The position numbers and the translations under genes were made by a program. Below the pieces are notes generated by a model. The model was not told the DNA's origin. It made no database searches and saw only the letters and a list, made by a program, of their open reading frames with translations. Positions 1-7,481 of a stretch of DNA of 64,000 nucleotides are shown one piece after another. Position 1 is the first letter of the stretch, and the number at the start of each line of letters is the position of its first letter. Source of the DNA: Actinacidiphila epipremni (lineage in GTDB: Bacteria > Actinomycetota > Actinomycetes > Streptomycetales > Streptomycetaceae). The stretch is from the NCBI RefSeq assembly GCF_012034175.1, contig NZ_JAATEJ010000008.1, positions 186,001-250,000 of the forward strand, given 5' to 3'.

Positions 1-600
1 AAGCTGCGCGGCAACCGCATCGAGCTCGGCGAGATCGAGGCCGTGCTGCTGGAGCACCCGCAGGTGCGCGGCGCGGCCGTCGTCGTCGCCGGCGACCCGG
101 GCTCCGACGCCGTACTGACCGCCTTCGTGGTCGTCGGCGACCCGGCCGCCACCGGCACCCTGTGGGAGCACGCCCGCGGCACCCTGCCGCCCGCCGCCGT
201 CCCGCAGTCCTACGTCGCCGTGGAGTCCTTCCCCATGACGGGCAACAACAAGGTCGACATCCCCGCGCTCACCCGGCTCGCCGAACAGCACCGCGCCGAG
301 GCGGAGTCGGGGACGGATACCGCCAACTCCCCTGCCACCGCGCCCGGTGACGACCCGGTCGTCGACTTCCTGGTCGGCCAGTGGGAGAAGCTGCTGCGCC
401 GCACCGACCTCGGCCCGGACGCCAACTTCTTCGCCAGCGGCGGCCATTCGCTGCTCGGCGCGGTGCTCGTACAGCGCGCCGAGGCCGAGTTCGGGGTCCG
501 GCTGAAACTCACCGAGCTCTTCGACCACCCCACCCCGGTCGCGCTGGCCGCCCGCGTCCGCGCGCTGCCGCCCCGGGAGGACGGCGCCGCCGGCGCCTGA
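1..600 (+). CDS. C-terminal end of an NRPS protein (adenylation domain end plus peptidyl carrier)
   Basis: The reading frame is open from the first base, so the start lies left of the window. The first residues (RIELGEIE) are the A8 core motif of an adenylation domain, and GNNKVD near residue 82 is the A10 motif carrying the catalytic lysine. After a short linker comes a carrier domain of about 70 residues with GGHSLL, whose serine takes the phosphopantetheine arm. The protein ends just after the carrier with no condensation, thioesterase or reductase domain. It is therefore either an A-PCP didomain that loads an amino acid for an in-trans partner, or the end of an NRPS released elsewhere. 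The substrate cannot be read because the A4-A5 region is missing. It lies 65 bp upstream of the asparaginase-like gene on the same strand. Confidence 0.85.
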   Translation, partial: KLRGNRIELGEIEAVLLEHPQVRGAAVVVAGDPGSDAVLTAFVVVGDPAATGTLWEHARGTLPPAAVPQSYVAVESFPMTGNNKVDIPALTRLAEQHRAEAESGTDTANSPATAPGDDPVVDFLVGQWEKLLRRTDLGPDANFFASGGHSLLGAVLVQRAEAEFGVRLKLTELFDHPTPVALAARVRALPPREDGAAGA

Positions 601-610
601 CGACACCCAG

Positions 611-637
611 GTCCCCGCCCCCGCGCGGGGCGGGGAC
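611..637 (+). terminator. GC-rich hairpin after the NRPS gene
   Basis: GTCCCCGCCCC is followed by a short loop and its perfect complement, starting 11 bp after the NRPS stop codon. There is no T-tract, as is common in high-GC actinomycetes. The next gene starts at 666, so this could end transcription or only partly reduce readthrough. Confidence 0.55.
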
Positions 638-665
638 TTCCGCACCGCCGAACGAGGACACGCAC

Positions 666-1619
666 ATGAACGCACCCGCCGTGATGGCCCACGTCCTGAG
701 ATCGAGCATGGTGGAGAGCGTGCACCGCGGTTCGCTGGTGCTCCTCCACCCCGACGGATCGACCGCGTACGCCGCCGGCGACACCGACTCGCCGATCTAC
801 CCCCGCTCCAGCAACAAGCCGCTGCAAGCCGCCGCGATGCTGCGGGCCGGCGCCCGGCTGAGCGGGCGCTGGCTCGCGCTCGCCGCCGCCAGCCACGCGG
901 GCGAGCCCTTCCATGTGCAGGCCGTCCGGGAGATTTTGGACGCCGCCGGCGTCGGCGTCGAGGCGCTGGGCTGCCCGGCCTTCCTGCCCAAGGACGTCGG
1001 GCAGCGCATCGCCATGGTGCGCGACGGCGACCCCACCGACCGCCGGCTGACCATGAACTGCTCCGGCAAGCACGCCGGGATGCTGCTCGCGTGCGTCACC
1101 AACGGCTGGCCCGTCGAGGGCTACCTCGACCCGCGGCACCCGCTCCAGATCGCCGTCAACGCCGAGATCGAGGCCGCCACCGGCGAACCCATCGCGCACA
1201 TCGGCACCGACGGCTGCAACGCGCCCGCCGCCGCCTTCAGCCTCACCGGCCTCGCCCGCGCCTTCCAGCGGCTCGGCGCCGCCGCACCCGGCACCGCGCT
1301 CGGCAACGTCGCCGACGCGATGCGCGCCCACCCCGAATACGTCGCGGGCACCCACGAGCCCGACACCTGGCTGATGAGTGCCGTGCCCGGACTGCTCGCC
1401 AAGAGCGGCGCCGAGGGCGTCCAGGCGGTCGCGCTGCCGGACGGCCGGGCCTTCGCGTACAAGATCGAGGACGGCAGCGAGCGCGCCATGGGCCCGGTGC
1501 TGGCGCAGGTGCTGCGGCAGTGCGGTATCGACTCGCCGGTCCTGGAGCGGCTGGACACCGTCCAGCAGCCGCAGCCCGGCGCCGTCCCCACCGTCATCGA
1601 GGCCGTCGCCTTCACGTAG
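666..1619 (+). CDS. Asparaginase II family protein (L-asparagine amidohydrolase type)
   Basis: A 317-residue protein starting at ATG 666. The N-terminal pattern RSSMVESVHRGSLV, followed by GDTDSPIYPRSSNKP and NCSGKHAGML further on, is characteristic of the asparaginase II family (PF06089). That family is distinct from the E. coli AnsA/AnsB fold and is annotated as hydrolysing L-asparagine to aspartate and ammonia. No signal peptide is visible, so it should be cytosolic. It sits between the NRPS end and the macrolactam starter genes. Since the adenylating enzyme at 7482 is expected to use aspartate or a methylaspartate, supply of aspartate is a reasonable but unproven role. Other amide substrates cannot be excluded. 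Confidence 0.85.
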   Translation: MNAPAVMAHVLRSSMVESVHRGSLVLLHPDGSTAYAAGDTDSPIYPRSSNKPLQAAAMLRAGARLSGRWLALAAASHAGEPFHVQAVREILDAAGVGVEALGCPAFLPKDVGQRIAMVRDGDPTDRRLTMNCSGKHAGMLLACVTNGWPVEGYLDPRHPLQIAVNAEIEAATGEPIAHIGTDGCNAPAAAFSLTGLARAFQRLGAAAPGTALGNVADAMRAHPEYVAGTHEPDTWLMSAVPGLLAKSGAEGVQAVALPDGRAFAYKIEDGSERAMGPVLAQVLRQCGIDSPVLERLDTVQQPQPGAVPTVIEAVAFT

Positions 1620-1651
1620 CCCCCGCGGACCTCGGTACGCAGGGGGTACGT

Positions 1652-1698
1652 ACGGCGGCGCGCCCGGCACATGGTGTACGTGCCGGGCGCGCCGCCGT
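1652..1698. terminator. Strong bidirectional terminator hairpin
   Basis: A perfect 19-bp inverted repeat (arms 1652-1670 and 1680-1698, 9-base loop) lies between the convergent asparaginase gene and the ABC permease gene. Its position and stem length suit termination from both sides. Confidence 0.8.
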
Positions 1699-1737
1699 CT
1701 TCAGCGTGCAGGGTTCTTCTGCGTGCAGGGTCGAGGC

Positions 1738-2469
1738 TCAGCGGGCGCTGTCGCGCTGGTAGCGGAAGACCACGGCGACGCCCAGGACGACGGTCCAGGC
1801 GGCCAGCATGCCGATCGCGGTGCCGAGGTCGCTGATGCCGGTCACGGCGGCCCGGCCGATGTCGGCGAGCCAGTAGCTCGGCATGACCTTCGAGACGTGC
1901 TGGAGCCAGTCCGGGAAGCTCGTGGTCGGCATCAGCACACCGCCCAGGAAGCCCAGCAGCAGCAGCGCCGCCCCGAAGTAGCCCGACACCGTCTCGGCCT
2001 TGGCCATCTGGCCCAGCAGCGTGCCCAGCACCGCGAAGGGCAGCGTCGCCACCCAGGTGCCCAGCACCAGCTTGGCCCAGTCGCCCGACGACAGGTGCAC
2101 GTCGTTGAAGCGGCCGACGATCGACATCAGGATCGGCGCCGGCAGCGTGATCATCATGCCCACCGTGACCTTCGCCGCGAGATACGCCTGCGGTCGCAGC
2201 GGGGTGAGCCGCAACTGCCGCTGCCAGCCCGACGACCGCTCGATCGCGATCCGCGACCCGACGATGAGGGTGGCGTGGATCGAGCCCCACGCGGCGAAGC
2301 TGCACATCAGGTACGCGGCGTAACTGATGTGCGTCCCCGGCACGTCGCCCTTGCCGTACGCCGAGATCTCCAGCAGGTACAGCACCACCGGGAGCGACAA
2401 CGAGAAGATCCAGAACCGCCGGTTGGTGACCAGGCGCTTGAACTCCAGCCTGACAAATGCGATGTTCAC
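1738..2469 (-). CDS. ABC-2 type transporter permease (DrrB-like)
   Basis: A 243-residue membrane protein with a GTG start, 12 bp downstream of its ATPase partner. It shows about six hydrophobic segments (for example residues 20-35, 48-66, 97-115, 133-152, 160-178 and 212-233). The family pattern LRLTPLRPQAYLAAKV followed by a GGVLMPTTSFPDW region is typical of ABC-2 permeases of the DrrB/antibiotic-exporter type. With the neighbouring ATPase it would form an exporter in the cytoplasmic membrane. Its location inside the macrolactam cluster suggests product export or self-resistance, although the substrate cannot be read from sequence. Confidence 0.85.
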   Translation of the reverse strand: MNIAFVRLEFKRLVTNRRFWIFSLSLPVVLYLLEISAYGKGDVPGTHISYAAYLMCSFAAWGSIHATLIVGSRIAIERSSGWQRQLRLTPLRPQAYLAAKVTVGMMITLPAPILMSIVGRFNDVHLSSGDWAKLVLGTWVATLPFAVLGTLLGQMAKAETVSGYFGAALLLLGFLGGVLMPTTSFPDWLQHVSKVMPSYWLADIGRAAVTGISDLGTAIGMLAAWTVVLGVAVVFRYQRDSAR

Positions 2470-2481
2470 GGTTCTTCGTCC

Positions 2482-3453
2482 TCAGCTGTTGGTGGGGGGC
2501 TTCGCGTCGTCGGAGGTCAGCAGCAAGAACGCCTCCTCCAGGCCCATCGACTTGATCTCGATGTCGTGCGCCCGCGGGTACATCGCGAGCAGCGCCTGCA
2601 CGGGCGCGTCCGAGGCCGAGCACTTCAGCTCGAACCGGTCGCCGCGCTGCGTGCCGTCCAGCACGCCCGGCAGCTTCAGCAGCTGGCCGAGGTCGCCGCC
2701 CGGCACCACGACCCGCAGGATGCGGCCCGACGCGGCGGACTTGATCTGCGAGACCGTGCCGTCGCGGACGATCTTGCCGTGCCGCATCAGCACCACCCGG
2801 TCGGCGAACTCCTCGGCCTCCTCCAGGTAGTGGGTGGCGAAGACCACCGTGCGGCCCTCGTCGGTGAAGTGCCGCATCGACTCCCAGAACTCCCGCCGGG
2901 TCGCGACGTCCATCGCCGCCGTCGGCTCGTCCAGGATCAGCAGGTCGGGGTTGCCGACCAGGGCCACCGCGAACCGCACCCGCTGCTTCTGCCCGCCCGA
3001 CAGCCGGGTGCTGCGCTGCTTGGCGAGGTCGGCGACGCCGGCCCGGCGCAGCGCCTCGGCGACCGGCATCGGGTGGGCGTGCAGCGCGGCCACCATCGCG
3101 ACGATGTCGTACACCGACGCGTCCTCCAGCAGGGTGCCCTCCTGGAGCATCGCGCAGACCTGGCTGGCGCGGATCGCCTCGGTGGGCGTCCGCCCGAAGA
3201 CGGTCACGGTGCCGGAGTCGGGCCGGGTCAGGCCCAGGATCATGTCGACCGTGGTCGACTTGCCCGCGCCGTTCGGGCCGAGCAGGGCCACCACCTCACC
3301 GCGGTGGATGGTCAGGTCGACGCCGTCGACGGCGACGCGTTCGTTGTAGCGCTTGGTCAGGCCCGAGATGTGGATGGCGGCGTCGCCGGGCCCGTTCTCG
3401 GTGCCGGGTCCGGCCGACTCGTGAGTCGCCGTCGCGGTTTTCTCCATACCCAT
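2482..3453 (-). CDS. ABC transporter ATP-binding protein (DrrA-like)
   Basis: A 323-residue ATPase with Walker A GPNGAGKSTT, signature LSGGQKQR, Walker B LLILDEPTAAMD and a switch histidine in VVFATHYLEEAEE. Order, spacing and the C-terminal extension of about 80 residues fit the DrrA/CcmA-type half of two-component antibiotic exporters. The start used is ATG 3453; ATG 3447 (MEKTATA) is equally possible because neither has a clear ribosome site. It is transcribed away from the starter-unit operon, across a shared promoter region with a TAGGGGCCCCTA palindrome, and would power the adjacent permease. Confidence 0.9.
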   Translation of the reverse strand: MGMEKTATATHESAGPGTENGPGDAAIHISGLTKRYNERVAVDGVDLTIHRGEVVALLGPNGAGKSTTVDMILGLTRPDSGTVTVFGRTPTEAIRASQVCAMLQEGTLLEDASVYDIVAMVAALHAHPMPVAEALRRAGVADLAKQRSTRLSGGQKQRVRFAVALVGNPDLLILDEPTAAMDVATRREFWESMRHFTDEGRTVVFATHYLEEAEEFADRVVLMRHGKIVRDGTVSQIKSAASGRILRVVVPGGDLGQLLKLPGVLDGTQRGDRFELKCSASDAPVQALLAMYPRAHDIEIKSMGLEEAFLLLTSDDAKPPTNS

Positions 3454-3566
3454 GAGTGTGCGAGTCGCGGGGCCGCCGGGAAATGGATGCTGTCACCGGT
3501 CACCCATGACATCTGTCATGGGTCGGATGCCCTCTCGGCCGCCCCGCCCCACGGCGGTGCGGAGGA

Positions 3567-3593
3567 TAGGGGCCCCTAGCCCCCGCTTAGGGG
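3567..3593. promoter_or_regulatory. TAGGGGCCCCTA palindrome plus TAGGGG repeat in the divergent promoter
   Basis: A perfect 12-bp palindrome TAGGGGCCCCTA (3567-3578) continues into CCCCTAGC and is followed by another TAGGGG at 3588-3593. It lies between the ABC exporter operon (minus) and the FG-GAP/vinK operon (plus). CCCCTAGC recurs as three 10-bp-spaced repeats at 22647-22674. This pattern would suit a pathway-specific activator (LuxR/LAL or SARP type), but no such gene is in the window. Confidence 0.5.
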
Positions 3594-3657
3594 TGTGGGG
3601 CCCTGGTCGGCGGTGTGAAACTCGGACGGGAAAACCACCGGAATGGAGTGAGTGCAC

Positions 3658-4551
3658 GTGGTCGCGATGCTCGGAAACGGTGCCTCCCGTTCCTTCGACG
3701 GCACCGGAAAGCCGGATCTGCTGGTACGGGTCGGCGAGACCGGAGAGGTCTTCGTCCTTCCGCACAGCGGTGCGTTCGCCGGCTCCGCGACGTTTTCCGA
3801 ACCGGTCCTGATCGCCCGCGACATGGGCTGGCAGACCTTCGGATTCGTCCGCGCGCTGGACAACGGGGACGGGCTGGCCGGCGTACTGGCCTTCAGCCTG
3901 GAGCAGATCAACCCGGGCGTGGACGGCGAGCACGGGCTGTTCCTGTTCCCGAACACCGGCGGGCTGCGCGGCCTGGACACCCTCGGCGCGCCCGTGCGCA
4001 TCTCCGGCAAGCGTGACGACGGCCGGCTGTGGGAGACCGTCGGCATGGCCGACATCTCCGGCAACGGCGCCGACGACACCTTCTCGCGCGGCTGGGACGG
4101 CACCAACGTCGACTGGTTCCCGCACACCGGCACCGTGGTGCCCAACGACACCTACGACAAGACGCCGCACCGCCTCACCGAGGTCGCCGTCGACGACTTC
4201 CCGCTGGCCATGGCCGACTTCACCGGCAACGGCACCCTCGACCTGCTGGTGCGCCGCGCCGACGGCGATCTCGACCTGTTCGTCTTCGCCGACGGCCACG
4301 ACCTCGCGCACTCCCTGGAGGCCGGCGAGGGCACCTGGTACACCGTCGGCCGCGGCTGGGACGCCTACCGGCACATCACCCTCAGCGACGTCGACCTGGA
4401 CGGCACGCCCGACCTGCTCGCGGTCGACGGCGAGGGCGCGCTGCTGGCCTTCCGCAACACCGGGAAGCTGCTGCCGGGTGCCGCCGAGGACCTTTTCCAG
4501 GAGCCCGTCACGATCGGCGAGGGATTCCAGCGATATGACGTCGTCTGCTGA
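3658..4551 (+). CDS. Cytosolic FG-GAP/VCBS repeat protein of unknown role
   Basis: About 297 residues. GTG 3658 is preferred because GGAG at 3645-3648 is nine bases upstream; GTG 3652 and ATG 3667 are alternatives. The protein carries about five repeats of the D-x-(D/N)-G-x-x-D-L type (GTGKPDLLV, NGDGLAGVL, GNGADDTF, GNGTLDLLV, DGTPDLLAV), each followed by strand-forming sequence, as in FG-GAP/VCBS beta-propellers. Unlike most such proteins it has no signal peptide or membrane anchor. Its last 17 bases overlap the start of the vinK-like gene, so the two are co-translated. The context points to a role inside the macrolactam pathway, perhaps as a scaffold or binding protein. I do not recognise a described function. 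Confidence 0.75.
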   Translation: MVAMLGNGASRSFDGTGKPDLLVRVGETGEVFVLPHSGAFAGSATFSEPVLIARDMGWQTFGFVRALDNGDGLAGVLAFSLEQINPGVDGEHGLFLFPNTGGLRGLDTLGAPVRISGKRDDGRLWETVGMADISGNGADDTFSRGWDGTNVDWFPHTGTVVPNDTYDKTPHRLTEVAVDDFPLAMADFTGNGTLDLLVRRADGDLDLFVFADGHDLAHSLEAGEGTWYTVGRGWDAYRHITLSDVDLDGTPDLLAVDGEGALLAFRNTGKLLPGAAEDLFQEPVTIGEGFQRYDVVC

Positions 4552-5560
4552 CACCGCCGCCGCTACCGGCGCGGCCGGCCGCACCGCGCTGGTATTCCCC
4601 GGAATGAGCGCGCTGAAATACGCCGACGTCGCGCGCTTCATGCTCACGAACCCGATCGCCCGGCGGCTGCGCGAAGAAGCCGACGACGCCCTCGGATATT
4701 GCCTGGCCGACCATTACCGGGACGCCGAGGAGGACTACGCGGAAAGCGCCCAGGCGGCCTTTCTGCTGAACTGCACGGCACTGGCGCAATGGGCGGTCGG
4801 CGCATTCGGATTCACGCCCGTCGCCTGCGCGGGACCCAGTTTCGGGGCCAAGGCCGCGGCCTGTTTCAGCGGCGCCCTGGGATTCGCCGACACGATACGG
4901 CTGACCGTGGAGCTGGCCCGCTGCGAGCAGGACTACTTCCGCACCGAGCACACCGACGTCGTCACCCAGTCCTTCGTGCGCACCCCCGAGGAGGGCCTGC
5001 GCGAACTGCTCGCCGGGATGGACGCGCGCGGCCAGTGGTACGAGGTGTCCTGCCACGTCGACCGCGACTTCTTCATGGTGTCGCTGCGCGAGCCGGGCCT
5101 GGACGCCTTCACCGCCGGCATCCGCGCGCTCGGCGGCCTGCCGCTGTACGCCATGCGCCCGCCCATGCACTGCGCGGCCTTCGCGCCCTTGCGCGAGCGG
5201 GCCGCCGCCGTACTGGACGGCTTCACCTTCGCCGACCCCGCGCTGCCCGTCGTACGCGACCAGGACGGCGCCGCCGTCACCACGGCCGCGGGCGTACGGG
5301 AGATGCTGCTCGACGGCTTCGTCCGCCCCGTGCGCTGGCCCGACGCCGTACGGGGCCTGCGCGACCTGGCCGTGACGCGGGTGTGCGTCGCCGGGCCCGA
5401 CACCCTGTGGGGCCGCGTCCCGTGCACCGTCGAGGCCTTCGACGTGCTGGCCGCCTCGCCGCGCGCGGCCCTGCGCCCGCGCCGGTACGCGCCCTGGGCG
5501 CCGCCGGCCCCCGTAACGGCCCTGGCCCCGGTCTCGGCCGCCGCTTCCGTGAAGGGATGA
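4535..5560 (+). CDS. vinK: VinK-like acyltransferase, moves the starter from the stand-alone ACP to the PKS loading ACP
   Basis: A 341-residue protein with the malonyl-CoA:ACP acyltransferase fold (start ATG 4535, overlapping the previous gene). The nucleophile is Ser102 in GPSFG, where most family members have GHSxG, and His212 in RPPMHCAAF is the likely catalytic base. The arginine normally 25 residues after the serine, which holds the malonyl carboxylate, is a leucine here. Loss of that arginine fits VinK of vicenistatin biosynthesis, which transfers a dipeptidyl group rather than malonate. The gene order (this gene, ACP, two adenylating enzymes, PLP decarboxylase, PKS with loading ACP) supports the assignment. 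Expected reaction: aminoacyl-beta-aminoacyl transfer from the ACP at 5568 to Ser62 of the PKS at 10467. Confidence 0.85.
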   Translation: MTSSADTAAATGAAGRTALVFPGMSALKYADVARFMLTNPIARRLREEADDALGYCLADHYRDAEEDYAESAQAAFLLNCTALAQWAVGAFGFTPVACAGPSFGAKAAACFSGALGFADTIRLTVELARCEQDYFRTEHTDVVTQSFVRTPEEGLRELLAGMDARGQWYEVSCHVDRDFFMVSLREPGLDAFTAGIRALGGLPLYAMRPPMHCAAFAPLRERAAAVLDGFTFADPALPVVRDQDGAAVTTAAGVREMLLDGFVRPVRWPDAVRGLRDLAVTRVCVAGPDTLWGRVPCTVEAFDVLAASPRAALRPRRYAPWAPPAPVTALAPVSAAASVKG

Positions 5561-5567
5561 ACCACCC

Positions 5568-5816
5568 ATGTGGGACGAGGAATTCGAGCGTATCCTGCGC
5601 GACCGGCTGCCGTTCCTGCCGCCGGACGAGCCGCTGGAGGCCGACCTGGACCTGACCGCGAACGGCCTGGACTCCATGGGCATCGTCGACCTCATGGTCA
5701 CCCTGGAGCGCGAGTACGACGTGCGGTTCGGCGGCGACCTGCTGTCGCTGGAGACCTTCTCCACCCCGGCGGTGCTGTGGAAGACCGTCACCGCCCTGAC
5801 CTCGCCCGCCGCGTGA
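5568..5816 (+). CDS. vinL: VinL-like stand-alone acyl carrier protein for the starter unit
   Basis: An 82-residue acidic protein with a single carrier domain. GLDSMG carries Ser36, the phosphopantetheine site. It starts 7 bp after the vinK-like stop codon, preceded by AAGGGATGA as ribosome site. In the vicenistatin and fluvirucin pathways the equivalent ACP holds the aspartate-type residue while it is decarboxylated, capped with a second amino acid, and delivered to the PKS. The neighbours for each of these steps are all present here. Confidence 0.88.
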   Translation: MWDEEFERILRDRLPFLPPDEPLEADLDLTANGLDSMGIVDLMVTLEREYDVRFGGDLLSLETFSTPAVLWKTVTALTSPAA

Positions 5817-5829
5817 GCCCCGCCCCGCC

Positions 5830-7413
5830 ATGGACCGCACCCTGGACGACCTGACGCCCCGCCCCGCGGCCCCCGCCCCGGCCCCGTACGACCGCGGCCT
5901 GCGGCCCTTCCGCCCGCTGCACCACCGCTTCCTGCGCGGCCTGGCCGCCGCCGAGCACGGCACCGCGCTGCTCGCCGGGGACCGCGGCATGACCTACGCC
6001 GAGGCCCACGAGCTGGCCCTGACCTGGGCCGGGGCGCTGCTGGACCGGTGCCCCCGCCCGCCGCGGGCCGTCGCCGTCCTCGGCAACAAGACCGCCGAGG
6101 CGTACGTCGGCGTGCTCGCCGCGCTCTACACCGGCGCCGCCGCCGTACCGCTGCACCCCGACTTCCCCGTCGCCCGCAGCAGGGCCGCGCTGCACGCCGC
6201 CGGCGCGGAGGCGCTGATCGCCGACCCGGCCGGCTCCGCGATCCTCACCGACCTGCTCGACGGCGCCCCCGCCATGCCCGTCCTGGTGCCCGACCAGGCG
6301 CCCGTCACAGGACCCGCCCTCGACGCGCCGCGCACCGCCGGGCCCGACGACACCGCGCTGATCCTGTTCACCTCCGGCTCCACCGGCCGCCCCAAGGGCG
6401 TCCGCGTCACCCACGGCGGCGCCGACCACTACTTCGGGATCATCGACGAGCGCTACGGCTACGGCCCCGGCGACCGGCTCTCGCAGACCTTCGACCTCAC
6501 CTTCGACTGCGCCCACTTCGACCTGTTCGCCGCGTGGGGCACCGGCGCGAGCGTGGTCGCCGTACCGCAGAAGGCGTTCTTCGCGCTGCCGGAGTTCACC
6601 GCCCGGCACGACCTGACCGGCTGGTTCTCCACCCCCAGCGTCATCGCCTTCGTCCAGCGCGCCGGCGGCCTCGGCCCGGGCGCGCTGCCGTCGCTGCGGC
6701 ACAGCCTGTTCGCCGGCGAGGCCCTGACCGTCGCCGACGCGGCGGCCTGGCAGCAGGCCGCGCCCGGCTCGGCCCTGGAGAACATCTACGGCCCCACCGA
6801 GCTGACCATCACCATCGCCGGCCACCGGTTTGACCCGCTGCGCTCGCCGCGGATCGCCGTCAACGGCATCGTGCCCATCGGCGCCGTCCACCCCGGGCAC
6901 CGCGCCCTGCTGCTCGCCGAGGACGGCAGCGCACGCCAGGACGAGGGCGAACTGTGCGTCGCCGGGCCCCAGACGACACCCGGCTACCTCGACCCGGCCG
7001 ACGGGCAGGGCCGGTTCCTGGACCGCCCCGAAGGCCGCTACTACCGCACCGGCGACCGGGTGCGCCGGCTGCCCGGCGGCGAACTCGCCTACCTGGGACG
7101 CTCCGACGCGCAAGTGCAGGTGCACGGCTGGCGCGTGGAGCTCGCCGAGATCGACCACGCCGTGCGCGGCTGCGACGGCGTCCAGGACGCCGTGACGGTC
7201 CACGCCGGCGGCGAGCTCGCCGTCTTCTACACCGGCCGCGAGCAGCCCGCCCTGCACATCGCCGCCGAACTGCGCCGCACCCTGCCAGAACCCCTCGTGC
7301 CGCGCCGCTACCGGCACCTGGAGCACTTCCCGCTGAACGCCAACCGCAAGATCGACCGCACCGCGCTGACCGCCCTGGCCGGCGCCCGCCGCGGACCGGC
7401 CGCCGGCGGCTGA
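5830..7413 (+). CDS. vinM: VinM-like amino-acid adenylating enzyme (adds the protecting amino acid)
   Basis: A 527-residue stand-alone ANL-superfamily enzyme, 13 bp after the ACP gene. Core motifs are present: LFTSGSTGRPKG (A3), FDLTFDCAHFDLF (A4 with the aspartate that binds an alpha-amino group), NIYGPTELT (A5), YYRTGDRV (A7), and NRKIDR near the C-terminus (A10 lysine). It has no carrier domain of its own. In vicenistatin and fluvirucin biosynthesis the matching enzyme attaches alanine to the amino group of the beta-amino acyl-ACP, protecting it during chain extension. The amino acid used here cannot be fixed without modelling, but alanine is the default by homology. Confidence 0.85.
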   Translation: MDRTLDDLTPRPAAPAPAPYDRGLRPFRPLHHRFLRGLAAAEHGTALLAGDRGMTYAEAHELALTWAGALLDRCPRPPRAVAVLGNKTAEAYVGVLAALYTGAAAVPLHPDFPVARSRAALHAAGAEALIADPAGSAILTDLLDGAPAMPVLVPDQAPVTGPALDAPRTAGPDDTALILFTSGSTGRPKGVRVTHGGADHYFGIIDERYGYGPGDRLSQTFDLTFDCAHFDLFAAWGTGASVVAVPQKAFFALPEFTARHDLTGWFSTPSVIAFVQRAGGLGPGALPSLRHSLFAGEALTVADAAAWQQAAPGSALENIYGPTELTITIAGHRFDPLRSPRIAVNGIVPIGAVHPGHRALLLAEDGSARQDEGELCVAGPQTTPGYLDPADGQGRFLDRPEGRYYRTGDRVRRLPGGELAYLGRSDAQVQVHGWRVELAEIDHAVRGCDGVQDAVTVHAGGELAVFYTGREQPALHIAAELRRTLPEPLVPRRYRHLEHFPLNANRKIDRTALTALAGARRGPAAGG

Positions 7414-7481
7414 ACCGCCCGCCGCGGCGCCCCCGGGGCCCGCCGGCCGACGATCGGTCACACGACTAGGAGAAGAACCCC

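Noticed and set aside
210-1670. Minus-strand open frame across the NRPS end and asparaginase gene
   Set aside because: Low-complexity translation without motifs; the plus strand carries conserved A10, carrier and asparaginase II signatures.
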